From NCBI RefSeq assembly GCF_900100695.1, contig NZ_FNCF01000002.1, positions 806,001 through 870,000 on the forward strand: a DNA stretch of 64,000 nucleotides, written 5' to 3'. This stretch comes from Klenkia brasiliensis. Its GTDB lineage: Bacteria; Actinomycetota; Actinomycetes; Mycobacteriales; Geodermatophilaceae. Below the pieces are notes generated by a model, which saw only the letters and a program-made list of their open reading frames with translations, was not told the origin of the DNA and did not search any database. Position 1 is the first letter of the stretch. Every line of letters begins with the position of its first letter. Made by a program: the position numbers and the translations under genes. Shown one piece after another: positions 34,774 through 43,582 of this stretch.

Positions 34774-36977
34774 GCGCCATCCCCGACTTCGGGTCCCTCG
34801 AGCTGGGCGCACCCGCCGCGGCCGCCTCCGCCGCCGACTGGGCGGCGGAGTTCACCGAGCGGACCGGGCGCCCGGTGGGCGAGGCGGCGTGGGAGACCCC
34901 CGAGGGCATCGAGGTGCCGCCGCTGCTGACCCCCGCCGACCTCGAGGGGCTGGACTTCCTCGACGGCTACCCCGGCCTGCCGCCCTACGGCCGCGGGCCC
35001 TACCCGACGATGTACACCACCCAGCCCTGGACGGTGCGCCAGTACGCCGGGTTCTCCACCGCCGCGGCCTCCAACGCCTTCTACCGGCGGAACCTGGCCG
35101 CGGGGCAGAAGGGCCTGTCGGTGGCCTTCGACCTGCCCACCCACCGCGGCTACGACTCCGACCACCCGCGGGTGCCCGGCGACGTCGGCATGGCCGGGGT
35201 GGCCATCGACTCCATCTACGACATGCGGCAGCTCTTCGACGGCATCCCGCTGGACCGGATGAGCGTGTCGATGACCATGAACGGCGCCGTGCTGCCGGTG
35301 CTGGCGCTCTACATCGTGGCGGCCGAGGAGCAGGGGGTCGCGCCCGAGCAGCTGAGCGGGACCATCCAGAACGACATCCTCAAGGAGTTCATGGTCCGCA
35401 ACACCTACATCTACCCCCCGGGGCCCTCGATGCAGGTGATCAGCGACATCTTCGCCTACACCTCGCAGCGGATGCCGCGGTTCAACTCGATCTCCATCTC
35501 CGGCTACCACATCCAGGAGGCCGGGGCGACGGCCGACCTGGAGCTGGCCTACACCCTCGCCGACGGGGTCGAGTACCTGAAGGCCGGCCGCGAGGCCGGG
35601 CTCGACGTGGACGCGTTCGCGCCCCGGCTCAGCTTCTTCTGGGGCATCGGCATGAACTTCTTCATGGAGGTCGCCAAGCTCCGCGCCGGCCGGCTGCTGT
35701 GGGCCAAGCTCGTCGAGCGCGAGGGCGCCACCAACCCCAAGTCGCTGTCGCTGCGCACGCACTCGCAGACCTCGGGGTGGTCGCTGACCGCGCAGGACGT
35801 CTACAACAACGTCGTCCGCACCTGCGTGGAGGCGATGGCCGCCACCCAGGGCCACACGCAGTCCCTGCACACCAACGCCCTGGACGAGGCGCTGGCGCTG
35901 CCCACCGACTTCTCCGCCCGGATCGCCCGCAACACCCAGCTGCTGCTGCAGCAGGAGTCGGGCACCACCCGGGTCATCGACCCCTGGGGCGGGTCGGCCT
36001 ACGTGGAGCGGCTGACCTACGACCTGGCCCGCAAGGCGTGGGCGCACATCGCGGAGGTCGAGGCGCACGGCGGGATGGCGCAGGCGATCAGCGACGGCAT
36101 CCCCAAGCTGCGCATCGAGGAGGCCGCCGCCCGCACCCAGGCCCGCATCGACTCCGGTCGCCAGCCCGTCATCGGGGTGAACAAGTACCCGGTGGAGGCC
36201 GACGAGGCCGTCGAGGTGCTGCGGGTGGACAACGCCGACGTGCTCGCCCAGCAGGTGCAGCGGCTGCGCGACCTGCGCGCCGAGCGGGACGGCGAGGCCT
36301 GCGAGGCCGCGCTGCGCCGGCTCACCGAGGCCGCGCAGGCCGCCGCGGACGGCAAGCGCGGCCAGGAGCTGGAGAACAACCTGCTCGCCCTGGCCGTGGA
36401 CGCCGCCCGGGCGAAGGCCACCGTCGGGGAGATCTCCGACGCGCTGGAGAAGGTCTACGGCCGTCACGCCGGGCAGGTGCGCACCATCTCGGGTGTGTAC
36501 CGCGAGGAGGCAGGGGACGGGGGACCGGTGGCCGAGACCCGGGCGATGACCGAGGCGTTCGCGGAGGCCGAGGGCCGCCGGCCGCGCATCCTGGTCGCCA
36601 AGATGGGCCAGGACGGCCACGACCGCGGCCAGAAGGTCATCGCCACCGCGTTCGCCGACCTCGGTTTCGACGTCGACGTGGGCCCGCTGTTCCAGACGCC
36701 GGAGGAGGTCGCCCGCCAGGCGGTGGAGGCCGACGTGCACGTCGTCGGGGTGTCCTCGCTGGCCGCCGGGCACCTGACGCTGGTGCCGGCGCTGCGCGAC
36801 GCCCTCGCCGAGCTCGGTGCCGACGACGTGCTGGTCGTGGTCGGCGGGGTCATCCCGCCCGATGACGTGCAGACGCTGAAGGACATGGGCGCCGCGGCGG
36901 TCTTCCCGCCCGGCACCGTCATCGCCACCGCCGCCCAGCAGCTGCTGCGGGAGCTCTCGGCCCGCCTCGGCCACTAG
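34770..36977 (+). CDS. mutB: Methylmalonyl-CoA mutase large (alpha) subunit
   Basis: Catalytic subunit, 735 aa. The barrel signature [20 protein letters not shown] (72-91 approximately), [13 protein letters not shown] and [15 protein letters not shown] are present. The C-terminal B12 domain has [14 protein letters not shown] near residue 612-625, giving the histidine that ligates cobalt, then [12 protein letters not shown] and [11 protein letters not shown] 34770 overlaps mutA; the stop TAG shares one base with the meaB GTG. With the carboxylase genes at 43-49 kb it completes propionyl-CoA use. Confidence 0.97.
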   Translation: MSAIPDFGSLELGAPAAAASAADWAAEFTERTGRPVGEAAWETPEGIEVPPLLTPADLEGLDFLDGYPGLPPYGRGPYPTMYTTQPWTVRQYAGFSTAAASNAFYRRNLAAGQKGLSVAFDLPTHRGYDSDHPRVPGDVGMAGVAIDSIYDMRQLFDGIPLDRMSVSMTMNGAVLPVLALYIVAAEEQGVAPEQLSGTIQNDILKEFMVRNTYIYPPGPSMQVISDIFAYTSQRMPRFNSISISGYHIQEAGATADLELAYTLADGVEYLKAGREAGLDVDAFAPRLSFFWGIGMNFFMEVAKLRAGRLLWAKLVEREGATNPKSLSLRTHSQTSGWSLTAQDVYNNVVRTCVEAMAATQGHTQSLHTNALDEALALPTDFSARIARNTQLLLQQESGTTRVIDPWGGSAYVERLTYDLARKAWAHIAEVEAHGGMAQAISDGIPKLRIEEAAARTQARIDSGRQPVIGVNKYPVEADEAVEVLRVDNADVLAQQVQRLRDLRAERDGEACEAALRRLTEAAQAAADGKRGQELENNLLALAVDAARAKATVGEISDALEKVYGRHAGQVRTISGVYREEAGDGGPVAETRAMTEAFAEAEGRRPRILVAKMGQDGHDRGQKVIATAFADLGFDVDVGPLFQTPEEVARQAVEADVHVVGVSSLAAGHLTLVPALRDALAELGADDVLVVVGGVIPPDDVQTLKDMGAAAVFPPGTVIATAAQQLLRELSARLGH

Positions 36978-37948
36978 TGGAGCTCACCGACGGGGTGCTC
37001 GCCGGCGACCGCCGGTCGATCGCCCGGGCCATCACGCTGGTGGAGTCCCGGCGGGCCGACCACCGGGAGCGCGCGCAGCAGCTGCTGGTCGAGCTGCTGC
37101 CGCACGCCGGCGGGGCGCAGCGGGTGGGCATCAGCGGCGTGCCGGGGGTCGGCAAGTCGACCTTCATCGACCAGCTGGGCGTCGACCTCACCGCCGCCGG
37201 GCACCGGGTCGCCGTGCTGGCGGTGGACCCGTCCTCCGCCAGGTCGGGTGGCTCGATCCTGGGCGACAAGACCCGGATGGCCAGGCTGTCGGTCGACCCG
37301 GCCGCGTTCATCCGGCCCTCGCCCACCGCGGGCACCCTGGGCGGGGTCGCCCAGGCCACCCGGGAGTCGATGGTGGTCGTGGAGGCCGCCGGGTACGACG
37401 TGGTGCTCGTGGAGACCGTCGGGGTGGGCCAGAGCGAGGTCACCGTCGCCGAGATGGTCGACACCTTCCTGTTCCTCACCCTGGCCCGCACCGGCGACTC
37501 CCTGCAGGGCATCAAGCGCGGCATCCTGGAGATCGCCGACGTCATCGCGGTGAACAAGGCCGACGGCCCGGCCGCCGGCGACGCCCGGACGGCGGCCCGC
37601 GAGCTGCACGGCGCGATCCGCATGCTGCGCGGGGACTCCGACTGGGACGTGCCGGTGCTGACCTGCGCGGGCCTCACCGGGGAGGGTCTGGCCGAGGTGT
37701 GGGCGCAGGTGGTGGCGCACACCGAGCAGCTGCGGGCGTCGGGGGAGTTCGACCGGCGGCGCAACACCCAGCAGGTGCGCTGGACCTGGCAGCTGGTGCG
37801 CGACGGGCTGGAGGCACGGCTGCGCGACCACCCCGCCGTCCGGGCGTCGGCGCCGGACCTGGAGCGGCAGGTGCTGGCCGGCGAGCTCACCCCGGCGCTG
37901 GCCGCGCGCGAGCTGCTCACCACGTTCCTGGCCGACCCGACCCCCTGA
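36977..37948 (+). CDS. meaB: Methylmalonyl-CoA mutase-associated GTPase MeaB
   Basis: G-protein chaperone that protects the mutase and gates cofactor loading, 323 aa. P-loop GISGVPGVGKSTF near residue 52, the DPSS block AVLAVDPSSARSGGSILGDKTRM (given as AVLAVDPSSARSGG and SILGDKTRM), ETVGVGQSE and guanine motif NKADG are all present. It starts on the last base of the mutB stop, so the three genes are one operon. Symbols argK and meaB have been used for the same family. Confidence 0.96.
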   Translation: MELTDGVLAGDRRSIARAITLVESRRADHRERAQQLLVELLPHAGGAQRVGISGVPGVGKSTFIDQLGVDLTAAGHRVAVLAVDPSSARSGGSILGDKTRMARLSVDPAAFIRPSPTAGTLGGVAQATRESMVVVEAAGYDVVLVETVGVGQSEVTVAEMVDTFLFLTLARTGDSLQGIKRGILEIADVIAVNKADGPAAGDARTAARELHGAIRMLRGDSDWDVPVLTCAGLTGEGLAEVWAQVVAHTEQLRASGEFDRRRNTQQVRWTWQLVRDGLEARLRDHPAVRASAPDLERQVLAGELTPALAARELLTTFLADPTP

Positions 37949-38028
37949 TCGCGACACCCCGAGGCTCAGCAGGGTCACAGCTCGGTCACGGGGAGGAGTC
38001 GCCCCGCCGTGCTGCGGGCCGGCTGACC

Positions 38029-38034
38029 TAGCGT
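38029..38034 (+). promoter_or_regulatory. -10 box (TAGCGT) of the gene at 38043
   Basis: TAGCGT 8 nt before the GTG at 38043, with no ribosome-binding site between; leaderless start likely. Confidence 0.5.
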
Positions 38035-38042
38035 CCGCGGTC

Positions 38043-38588
38043 GTGCCGACCACCGAGCTGCCGCTGCCCTACGACCCGCGCTCCCCGGAGGGGCTCGCCG
38101 CGCGGTGGGTGCGCTGGGTGGCCTCCTGCTCCGTGCTGCGCAGCCCCGTCGCGGACGAGACGGGTCAGGACGCCGCGCGCAACCAGCCCGGCGACGTGTG
38201 GTTCCTCGCCGGTTCCCACGGCGACGGCCCGGTGACCCGCAGCTGCCAGGTCCCGGCCGGTCGCGACCTGTTCGTCCCCGCGGTCAACGTGTGGGCGGTC
38301 GGTGGGCCGGCCCCGGTGCTGCCCGAGGCGTTCGGCCGGGTGCACGTCGACGGCGCCGAGCTGCTGCCCGACGAGGTGGCCACCCCGGAGCCGTTCCCGG
38401 TGCGGGGGGTGTTCCTCAACGGGGTGAACAGGTCCAGGAAGACGCGCCCGATGACGGTCTGGGGCCTTTGGCAGCTCATCCCGGCCCTCGCGCCGGGCGG
38501 GCACGACGTGCACGTCGTCGGCGGCGACGGCCACGGCTTCGTCGTCGACGTCCGCTACCAGCTGATGGTCGGCGGCCCCCAGCGCTGA
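38043..38588 (+). CDS. Conserved protein of unknown function
   Basis: 181 aa, no signal peptide or membrane segment. The block GDVWFLAGSHGDGPVTRSCQVPAGRDLFVPAVN (given as GDVWFLAGSHGDG and TRSCQVPAGRDLFVPAVN) resembles an uncharacterised bacterial family I recall with a NVWFLAGTFGG...R.C.VPAGKA.FFP motif. No catalytic motif is evident. It stands alone between meaB and lpdA with its own leaderless promoter. No function is proposed. Confidence 0.7.
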   Translation: MPTTELPLPYDPRSPEGLAARWVRWVASCSVLRSPVADETGQDAARNQPGDVWFLAGSHGDGPVTRSCQVPAGRDLFVPAVNVWAVGGPAPVLPEAFGRVHVDGAELLPDEVATPEPFPVRGVFLNGVNRSRKTRPMTVWGLWQLIPALAPGGHDVHVVGGDGHGFVVDVRYQLMVGGPQR

Positions 38589-38688
38589 GGCCGCGGGGCC
38601 CCGGGGCGGGGTGGTGCGCCGCACGGGCCGGTCGAACGGGGAGACTGGGGCTGCACACCGACCGCACAGCACTGGAGACGAACCACCC

Positions 38689-40092
38689 ATGACGCGCATC
38701 GTGATCATCGGCGGCGGACCGGCCGGCTACGAGGCCGCGCTCGTCGCCGCCCAGCTCGGCGCCGACGTCACCGTCGTCGAGCGGGACGGCCTCGGCGGGG
38801 CCAGCGTGCTGACCGACTGCGTGCCCTCCAAGACCCTCATCGCCGCCGCCGGCGCGATGACCGCGGTCCGCGACTCCGCCGTCCTCGGCCTGCAGGGCAC
38901 CGACCTGGCCGACGTGACCCTGGACATCGCCGCGGTCAACCAGCGCATCCGCGGCCTGGCCGTGGCGCAGTCGGCCGACATCCACGCCCGACTGGAGAGC
39001 GTCGGCGTGCGCTGCGTCAGCGGGCAGGCCCGGCTGTCCGACGAGATCCGCGGGCTCATCGCCCACCGGGTCGAGATCTGCGACCACGAGGGCGGCGTGC
39101 AGCAGGAGGTCGAGGCCGACGTCGTGCTCATCGCCACCGGCGCCGACCCCCGCGTGCTGCCCGGCGCCGAGCCCGACGGCGACCGCATCCTGTCCTGGCG
39201 CGACGTCTACGACCTGGAGGAGCTGCCCGAGCACCTGGTCGTCGTCGGGTCCGGCGTGACCGGTGCGGAGTTCGCCTCCGGCTACCTCGAGGCCGGGGTG
39301 CCGGTCACCCTGGTCTCCTCCCGCGACCAGGTGCTGCCGGGCGAGGACGCCGACGCCGCCGCGGTCGTGGAGCAGGTCTTCCAGTCCCGCGGCGGGAAGA
39401 TCGCCGAGCGCGGCCGTGCGGAGGCGGTCAAGCGGACGGCGACCGGCGTCGAGGTCCGGCTGACCGACGGCCGGGTGGTCACCGGGTCGCACGCCCTGAT
39501 GACCGTGGGCACGGTGCCCAACACCGACGGGCTGAACCTGGAGGCCTGCGGGGTCGAGCTGACGCCGGCCGGCCACGTCGTCGTCGACCGCGTCTCGCGC
39601 ACCACGGTGCCCGGCATCTACGCCGCCGGCGACGTCACCGGGGTGTTCCAGCTGGCCTCCGTCGCGGCCATGCAGGGCCGGATCGCCATGTGGCACGCCC
39701 TCGGCGAGGCGGTCAGCCCGATCCGGCTCAAGACCGTGGCGGGGAACGTCTTCACCCACCCGGAGATCGCCACGGTCGGCGTGCAGGAGAAGACGCTGCC
39801 CGAGGGCTCGGACATCGACAGCGTGCAGCTGCCGCTGGCCACCAACGCCCGCGCCAAGATGAGCGACCTGCGCGACGGCTTCGTGAAGATCTTCGCCCGC
39901 CGCTCGACCGGCGTCGTCGTCGGCGGCGTGGTCGTCGCGCCGGGGGCCTCCGAGCTGGTCCTGCCGATCACCCTCGCGGTCAGCAAGGGCCTGACCGTCG
40001 ACGACCTGGCGCAGACGTTCTCCATCTACCCGTCGCTGTCCGGGTCGATCACCGAGGCCGGCCGGCGGCTGATGAACTCCCAGCCGGAGTGA
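38689..40092 (+). CDS. lpdA: NAD(P)H-quinone reductase of the LpdA type (flavoprotein disulfide reductase family)
   Basis: 467-aa FAD protein. FAD motif IVIIGGGPAGYEAALVAAQ at the start, NAD motif VVVGSGVTGAEFASGYLE near 186, GIYAAGDVTG and THPEIATVG. It is related to lipoamide dehydrogenase but only one Cys of the redox pair remains: GGASVLTDCVPSKT where the family has GGTCLNVGC. The C-terminal His-Glu block is changed to SIYPSLSGS. This fits the Mycobacterium LpdA (Rv3303c) group, which reduces quinones and not lipoamide. GGAG lies 11 nt before the ATG. It overlaps the kinase-like gene by GTGA. Confidence 0.88.
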   Translation: MTRIVIIGGGPAGYEAALVAAQLGADVTVVERDGLGGASVLTDCVPSKTLIAAAGAMTAVRDSAVLGLQGTDLADVTLDIAAVNQRIRGLAVAQSADIHARLESVGVRCVSGQARLSDEIRGLIAHRVEICDHEGGVQQEVEADVVLIATGADPRVLPGAEPDGDRILSWRDVYDLEELPEHLVVVGSGVTGAEFASGYLEAGVPVTLVSSRDQVLPGEDADAAAVVEQVFQSRGGKIAERGRAEAVKRTATGVEVRLTDGRVVTGSHALMTVGTVPNTDGLNLEACGVELTPAGHVVVDRVSRTTVPGIYAAGDVTGVFQLASVAAMQGRIAMWHALGEAVSPIRLKTVAGNVFTHPEIATVGVQEKTLPEGSDIDSVQLPLATNARAKMSDLRDGFVKIFARRSTGVVVGGVVVAPGASELVLPITLAVSKGLTVDDLAQTFSIYPSLSGSITEAGRRLMNSQPE

Positions 40093-40886
40093 CCCGGCGG
40101 GTCCCCGTGCCCGGCGGGGACGTCTGCGCCTCCTACCGGGAGGAGCGGCCCGGCGGGCCGGTGTTCGTCAAGGAGCTCGACGGGGCGCCCGCCGGCTTCT
40201 TCGCCGCCGAGGCGCGGGGGCTGGACCGGCTGCGGGTGGACGGCGGCCCGTCGGTCCCCGCGGTCCTGGAGGTGACCGACCGTTCGCTGGTGCTCGAGTG
40301 GGTCGACACCGCAGCTGCCTCCGCGGCGGCGGCGTCCCGGTTCGGCGCGCAGCTGGCGCGGCTGCACGCCGCCCCGGAGGACTCCTTCGGCGGGCCGGGG
40401 TTCGCCGCCACCGTGCCGCTGGACGGACGCACCTCCGACGACTGGGCGACGTTCTTCGCGCAGGCCCGCCTGCTGCCCCTGGTGCGCGCGGCCCGCGACG
40501 CCGGGTCGCTGTCGGCCGCCGGTGCCCGCGCGGTCGAGCGGGTGTGCGACCGGCTGCACGAGCTGGTGCCGGCCGAGCCGCCGGCCCGGCTGCACGGCGA
40601 CCTGTGGAGCGGCAACCTGCTCTGGGGCGCCGACGGGCAGGTCCGGCTGGTCGACGCCGCCGCCGCGCACGCCGGGCACCGGGAGACCGACCTGGCGCTG
40701 CTCGCCCTCTTCGGCGCGCCGCACCTGGACCGGGTCGAGGCGGCCTACGCCGGGGTGGCCCCGCTGGCCGACGGCTGGCGGCAGCGGCAGGGCATCCACC
40801 AGCTGCACCCGCTCCTGCTGCACGCCGTCCTGTTCGGCGGGGGCTACGGCGCCGCGGTCGAGGAACGGGCGGCGCGCTACCCCTGA
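40089..40886 (+). CDS. Fructosamine-3-kinase/APH-family kinase
   Basis: 265-aa small-molecule kinase of the aminoglycoside phosphotransferase fold. The catalytic loop HGDLWSGNLLW (near 169) and metal motif LVDAAAAHAGHRETDLALL are typical of fructosamine kinases, where the usual DPA appears as DAA. VFVKELDG contains the ATP-binding lysine. Such enzymes start removal of glycation adducts from proteins. GTG 40089 overlaps the lpdA stop. Confidence 0.85.
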   Translation: MTRRVPVPGGDVCASYREERPGGPVFVKELDGAPAGFFAAEARGLDRLRVDGGPSVPAVLEVTDRSLVLEWVDTAAASAAAASRFGAQLARLHAAPEDSFGGPGFAATVPLDGRTSDDWATFFAQARLLPLVRAARDAGSLSAAGARAVERVCDRLHELVPAEPPARLHGDLWSGNLLWGADGQVRLVDAAAAHAGHRETDLALLALFGAPHLDRVEAAYAGVAPLADGWRQRQGIHQLHPLLLHAVLFGGGYGAAVEERAARYP

Positions 40887-40960
40887 CGGGTGACACCGCT
40901 CCAGCCGGGCGGCGGGGATGACGACGTCCCTGGCAGGTCCCCCCTGCCCAGGAGCTGATC

Positions 40961-43576
40961 GTGTCCCTCACCCGTCGTCGTCGCGCGCTGCGCGGTGCCG
41001 TCCTCACCGCCACCGCCGCGGTGCTGACGACCTTCGTCGTCGCCCCCGCCGCCCACGCGGACCCGACCGCCACCGACGTCGCCGCGCCGTCCTCGGACGC
41101 CACCGCGCCGACGCCGGCCGAGCCCCCCGTCGCGGCTGCCCCGACCACGGACGCGGCCCCCACCAGCGACGCCGCCCCCGGTACGGAGGCGACCCCCGGC
41201 ACGGAGGCGGCCCCCACCCAGGCGCGCCCCACCGAGGCGACCCCCGCCACGGAGCCGGCCCCCGCCGCGGACGGCACGGACCCGGGTGACGTCGTGGTCG
41301 GGCAGCTGATGCAGGCCTGGCCCGACCCGACGGCCGAGGAGCACGCGCACGACGAGCACGGGTCCGCGGACGGCGACCACGCCGAGGAGCCGCTGAGCTG
41401 GATCGAGCCGGCCGAGGGCGACGCGGTCCGCGTGCCCACCGACGCGCTGCCCGACGTCGAGGTCGGGTCCACCCTCGCGGTCACCGTCGGGGACGAGGTG
41501 ACCGACGAGGCGTCGACCGAGCAGGGCATCGAGCCCGCCGTCGAGGTGCAGGCCGCCACGGTCGTCGACGCCGCCACCCCGGACCCGACCACGGCGTCGG
41601 CCGGCACCGCCCCCACCAACACCGTCACCGCCGTCCTGGTGCTGCCCGCCGGGGCCTCGCCGGACAGCACGACGATCGGGACGGTGGTGGACACCCTCAA
41701 CGGGGCGGTCTCCTCGTTCTGGAGCGAGCAGAGCAACGGCACGGTGCGCATCGCGGCCGTCGCGGGCGCCACCGGCTGGGTGCGCTCGTCGCAGACCTGC
41801 TCGTCGGCGTTCGCGCTGTGGAACGACGTCGCGGCGCAGATCGGCTGGACCGCGGGTGCCGGCAAGCACCTCATGCTCTACGTGCCGCCGGGCACGGACG
41901 GCTGCGCCTACGGCCTGGGCACCGTGGGCTCCTCCATCGGCAGCGGTGGGCGCTCCTACGTGCAGGCCGCCGCGCTGTCGGTGATGGCCCACGAGCTCGG
42001 CCACAACTTCGGCCTCGGGCACTCCTCGGAGCTGCAGTGCGACGGCTCGCTGGAGACGGGCACCTGCCAGACGCGGTCCTACTACGACTTCTACGACGTC
42101 ATGGGCATCTCCTGGGGCCAGGTCGGCACGCTGAACACCGTGCAGGCCGACCGGCTCGGGCTGCTCCCCGCCGCGGAGGAGGTCGCGCTGACCGGCTCGA
42201 GCGCCTCCACCACCGTCGCCCTGGCGCCGGTCGCCGCCTCGTCGGGGACCCGGGCGATCACGCTGACCGCGGCCGACGGCACGGTCTACCACCTCGAGTA
42301 CCGCCAGCCCAGCGGCCGGGACGCCTGGCTGGGCGACGCCCGCAACGCCTACCGGCTCGACAGCGGTGTCGTGCTGCGGCGTGCGTCGACCGGGTCGGAC
42401 ACGTCGCTGCTGCTGGACGGCTCGCCGTCGGGGTCCTCGGCGTGGACGTCGGACCTGCAGCAGGCGCTGCCGCCCGGGGCGCCGGTCGCGGTCGGCGGCG
42501 GTGCGTTCGTCGTCCGTGTGCTGGCCACCTCGCCGTCCGCGGCCACGGTGTCCGTGCAGACCGCGGCCAACGGCACGCCCACGCTCTCCGCCGGCCAGGC
42601 ACTGGTGGCCGGCCAGCAGCTGACCTCGGCCAACGGCCGCTACCGGTTCACGTTCCAGACCGACGGCAACGCCGTGCTCTACCGGGCCGACGGCTCGGTC
42701 GTCTACGCCACCATGCAGTACACCCGCGGCGGCCGGCTGGTCATGCAGTCCGACGGCAACGTCGTGACCTACCTGGCCGACGGCCGGCCCACCTGGGACA
42801 CCCGGACCTGGACCTCGCCCGGCGCGACGCTGACCCTCTTCGACGACGGCAACCTGGCCGTCGTGCGCCCCGACGGGTCCACCGTGTGGTCGACGGGGTC
42901 CGACGTCGGGGGCGTGCTGCGGGGCGGCCGGTCGCTGCTGGCCGGCACCGAGCTCACCTCGCCCTCGGGTGCCTACCGCCTGGCGCAGCAGGTCGACGGC
43001 AACACGGTGCTCTACGGCCCCGGGTCGCGCGTGCTGTTCGCCAGCGGCGTCTACGGCGCCGGTCTGCGGCTGGACGTGCAGGTCGACGGGAACGTCGTCG
43101 TGTACGACGGCCGCGGTGCGCCGCGCTACGACACCGGGTCCTGGCGGGACGCCGGCGCCCGGCTGGTCCTCTCCGACGACGGCTCGCTCCAGGTCGTCCG
43201 CCTGGACGGCTCGACCGCGTGGTCGACCGGCGCCGACACCCCGGACGTGCTGCGCGCCTACGGCTCGCTGACCGGGGACGCCTCGCTCACCTCGGCCGGC
43301 GGCCGGTACCGGGTGGTCGGCCAGACCGACGGCAACCTGGTGGTCTACCGGTCCGACGGCCGCGTCGTCTCCGCGAGCGGGGTCTACTCCCCGGGCGCCA
43401 CGACGAGGATGCAGCCCGACGGCAACCTGGTCACCTATGACCGCAACGGGCGGCCGGTGTGGAACAGCGGGACCTGGTGGGCCCCCGGCTCGCGGCTGGT
43501 CGTGGCCGCCGACGGCGCGCTGCGCGTGGTGACCCTCGACGGCCGCGTGGTCTGGGCCAGCCGCGCCGACCGCTGA
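40961..43576 (+). CDS. Secreted zinc metalloprotease with three bulb-type lectin repeats
   Basis: 871-aa exported enzyme. Signal peptide 1-34 (RRRR, hydrophobic core, AHA-D). Residues 35-105 are an Ala/Pro/Thr linker with TEATPGTEAAP-like repeats, followed by an HAHDEHGSADGDHAEE acidic His cluster (about 127-143). The protease domain has H344-E-L-G-H-N-F-G-L-G-H354, a gametolysin-like zincin site, with DVMG downstream as a Met-turn candidate. Residues ~541-871 are three tandem ~100-aa B-lectin units containing six QxDGNxVxY sugar-binding motifs. GTG 40961 has AGGAG 6 nt upstream. Only 6 nt separate it from the convergent carboxylase gene. Confidence 0.9.
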   Translation: MSLTRRRRALRGAVLTATAAVLTTFVVAPAAHADPTATDVAAPSSDATAPTPAEPPVAAAPTTDAAPTSDAAPGTEATPGTEAAPTQARPTEATPATEPAPAADGTDPGDVVVGQLMQAWPDPTAEEHAHDEHGSADGDHAEEPLSWIEPAEGDAVRVPTDALPDVEVGSTLAVTVGDEVTDEASTEQGIEPAVEVQAATVVDAATPDPTTASAGTAPTNTVTAVLVLPAGASPDSTTIGTVVDTLNGAVSSFWSEQSNGTVRIAAVAGATGWVRSSQTCSSAFALWNDVAAQIGWTAGAGKHLMLYVPPGTDGCAYGLGTVGSSIGSGGRSYVQAAALSVMAHELGHNFGLGHSSELQCDGSLETGTCQTRSYYDFYDVMGISWGQVGTLNTVQADRLGLLPAAEEVALTGSSASTTVALAPVAASSGTRAITLTAADGTVYHLEYRQPSGRDAWLGDARNAYRLDSGVVLRRASTGSDTSLLLDGSPSGSSAWTSDLQQALPPGAPVAVGGGAFVVRVLATSPSAATVSVQTAANGTPTLSAGQALVAGQQLTSANGRYRFTFQTDGNAVLYRADGSVVYATMQYTRGGRLVMQSDGNVVTYLADGRPTWDTRTWTSPGATLTLFDDGNLAVVRPDGSTVWSTGSDVGGVLRGGRSLLAGTELTSPSGAYRLAQQVDGNTVLYGPGSRVLFASGVYGAGLRLDVQVDGNVVVYDGRGAPRYDTGSWRDAGARLVLSDDGSLQVVRLDGSTAWSTGADTPDVLRAYGSLTGDASLTSAGGRYRVVGQTDGNLVVYRSDGRVVSASGVYSPGATTRMQPDGNLVTYDRNGRPVWNSGTWWAPGSRLVVAADGALRVVTLDGRVVWASRADR
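42583..43573 (+). repeat. Three tandem B-lectin repeats inside the metalloprotease gene
   Basis: Each unit is about 300 bp and starts with an LT.A/S.GRYR-like strand. Motifs QTDGNAVLY, QSDGNVVTY, QVDGNTVLY, QVDGNVVVY, QTDGNLVVY and QPDGNLVTY appear in order, two per unit, each unit ending near a VWSTG or VWAS block. Confidence 0.85.
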
Positions 43577-43582
43577 CCCCGG

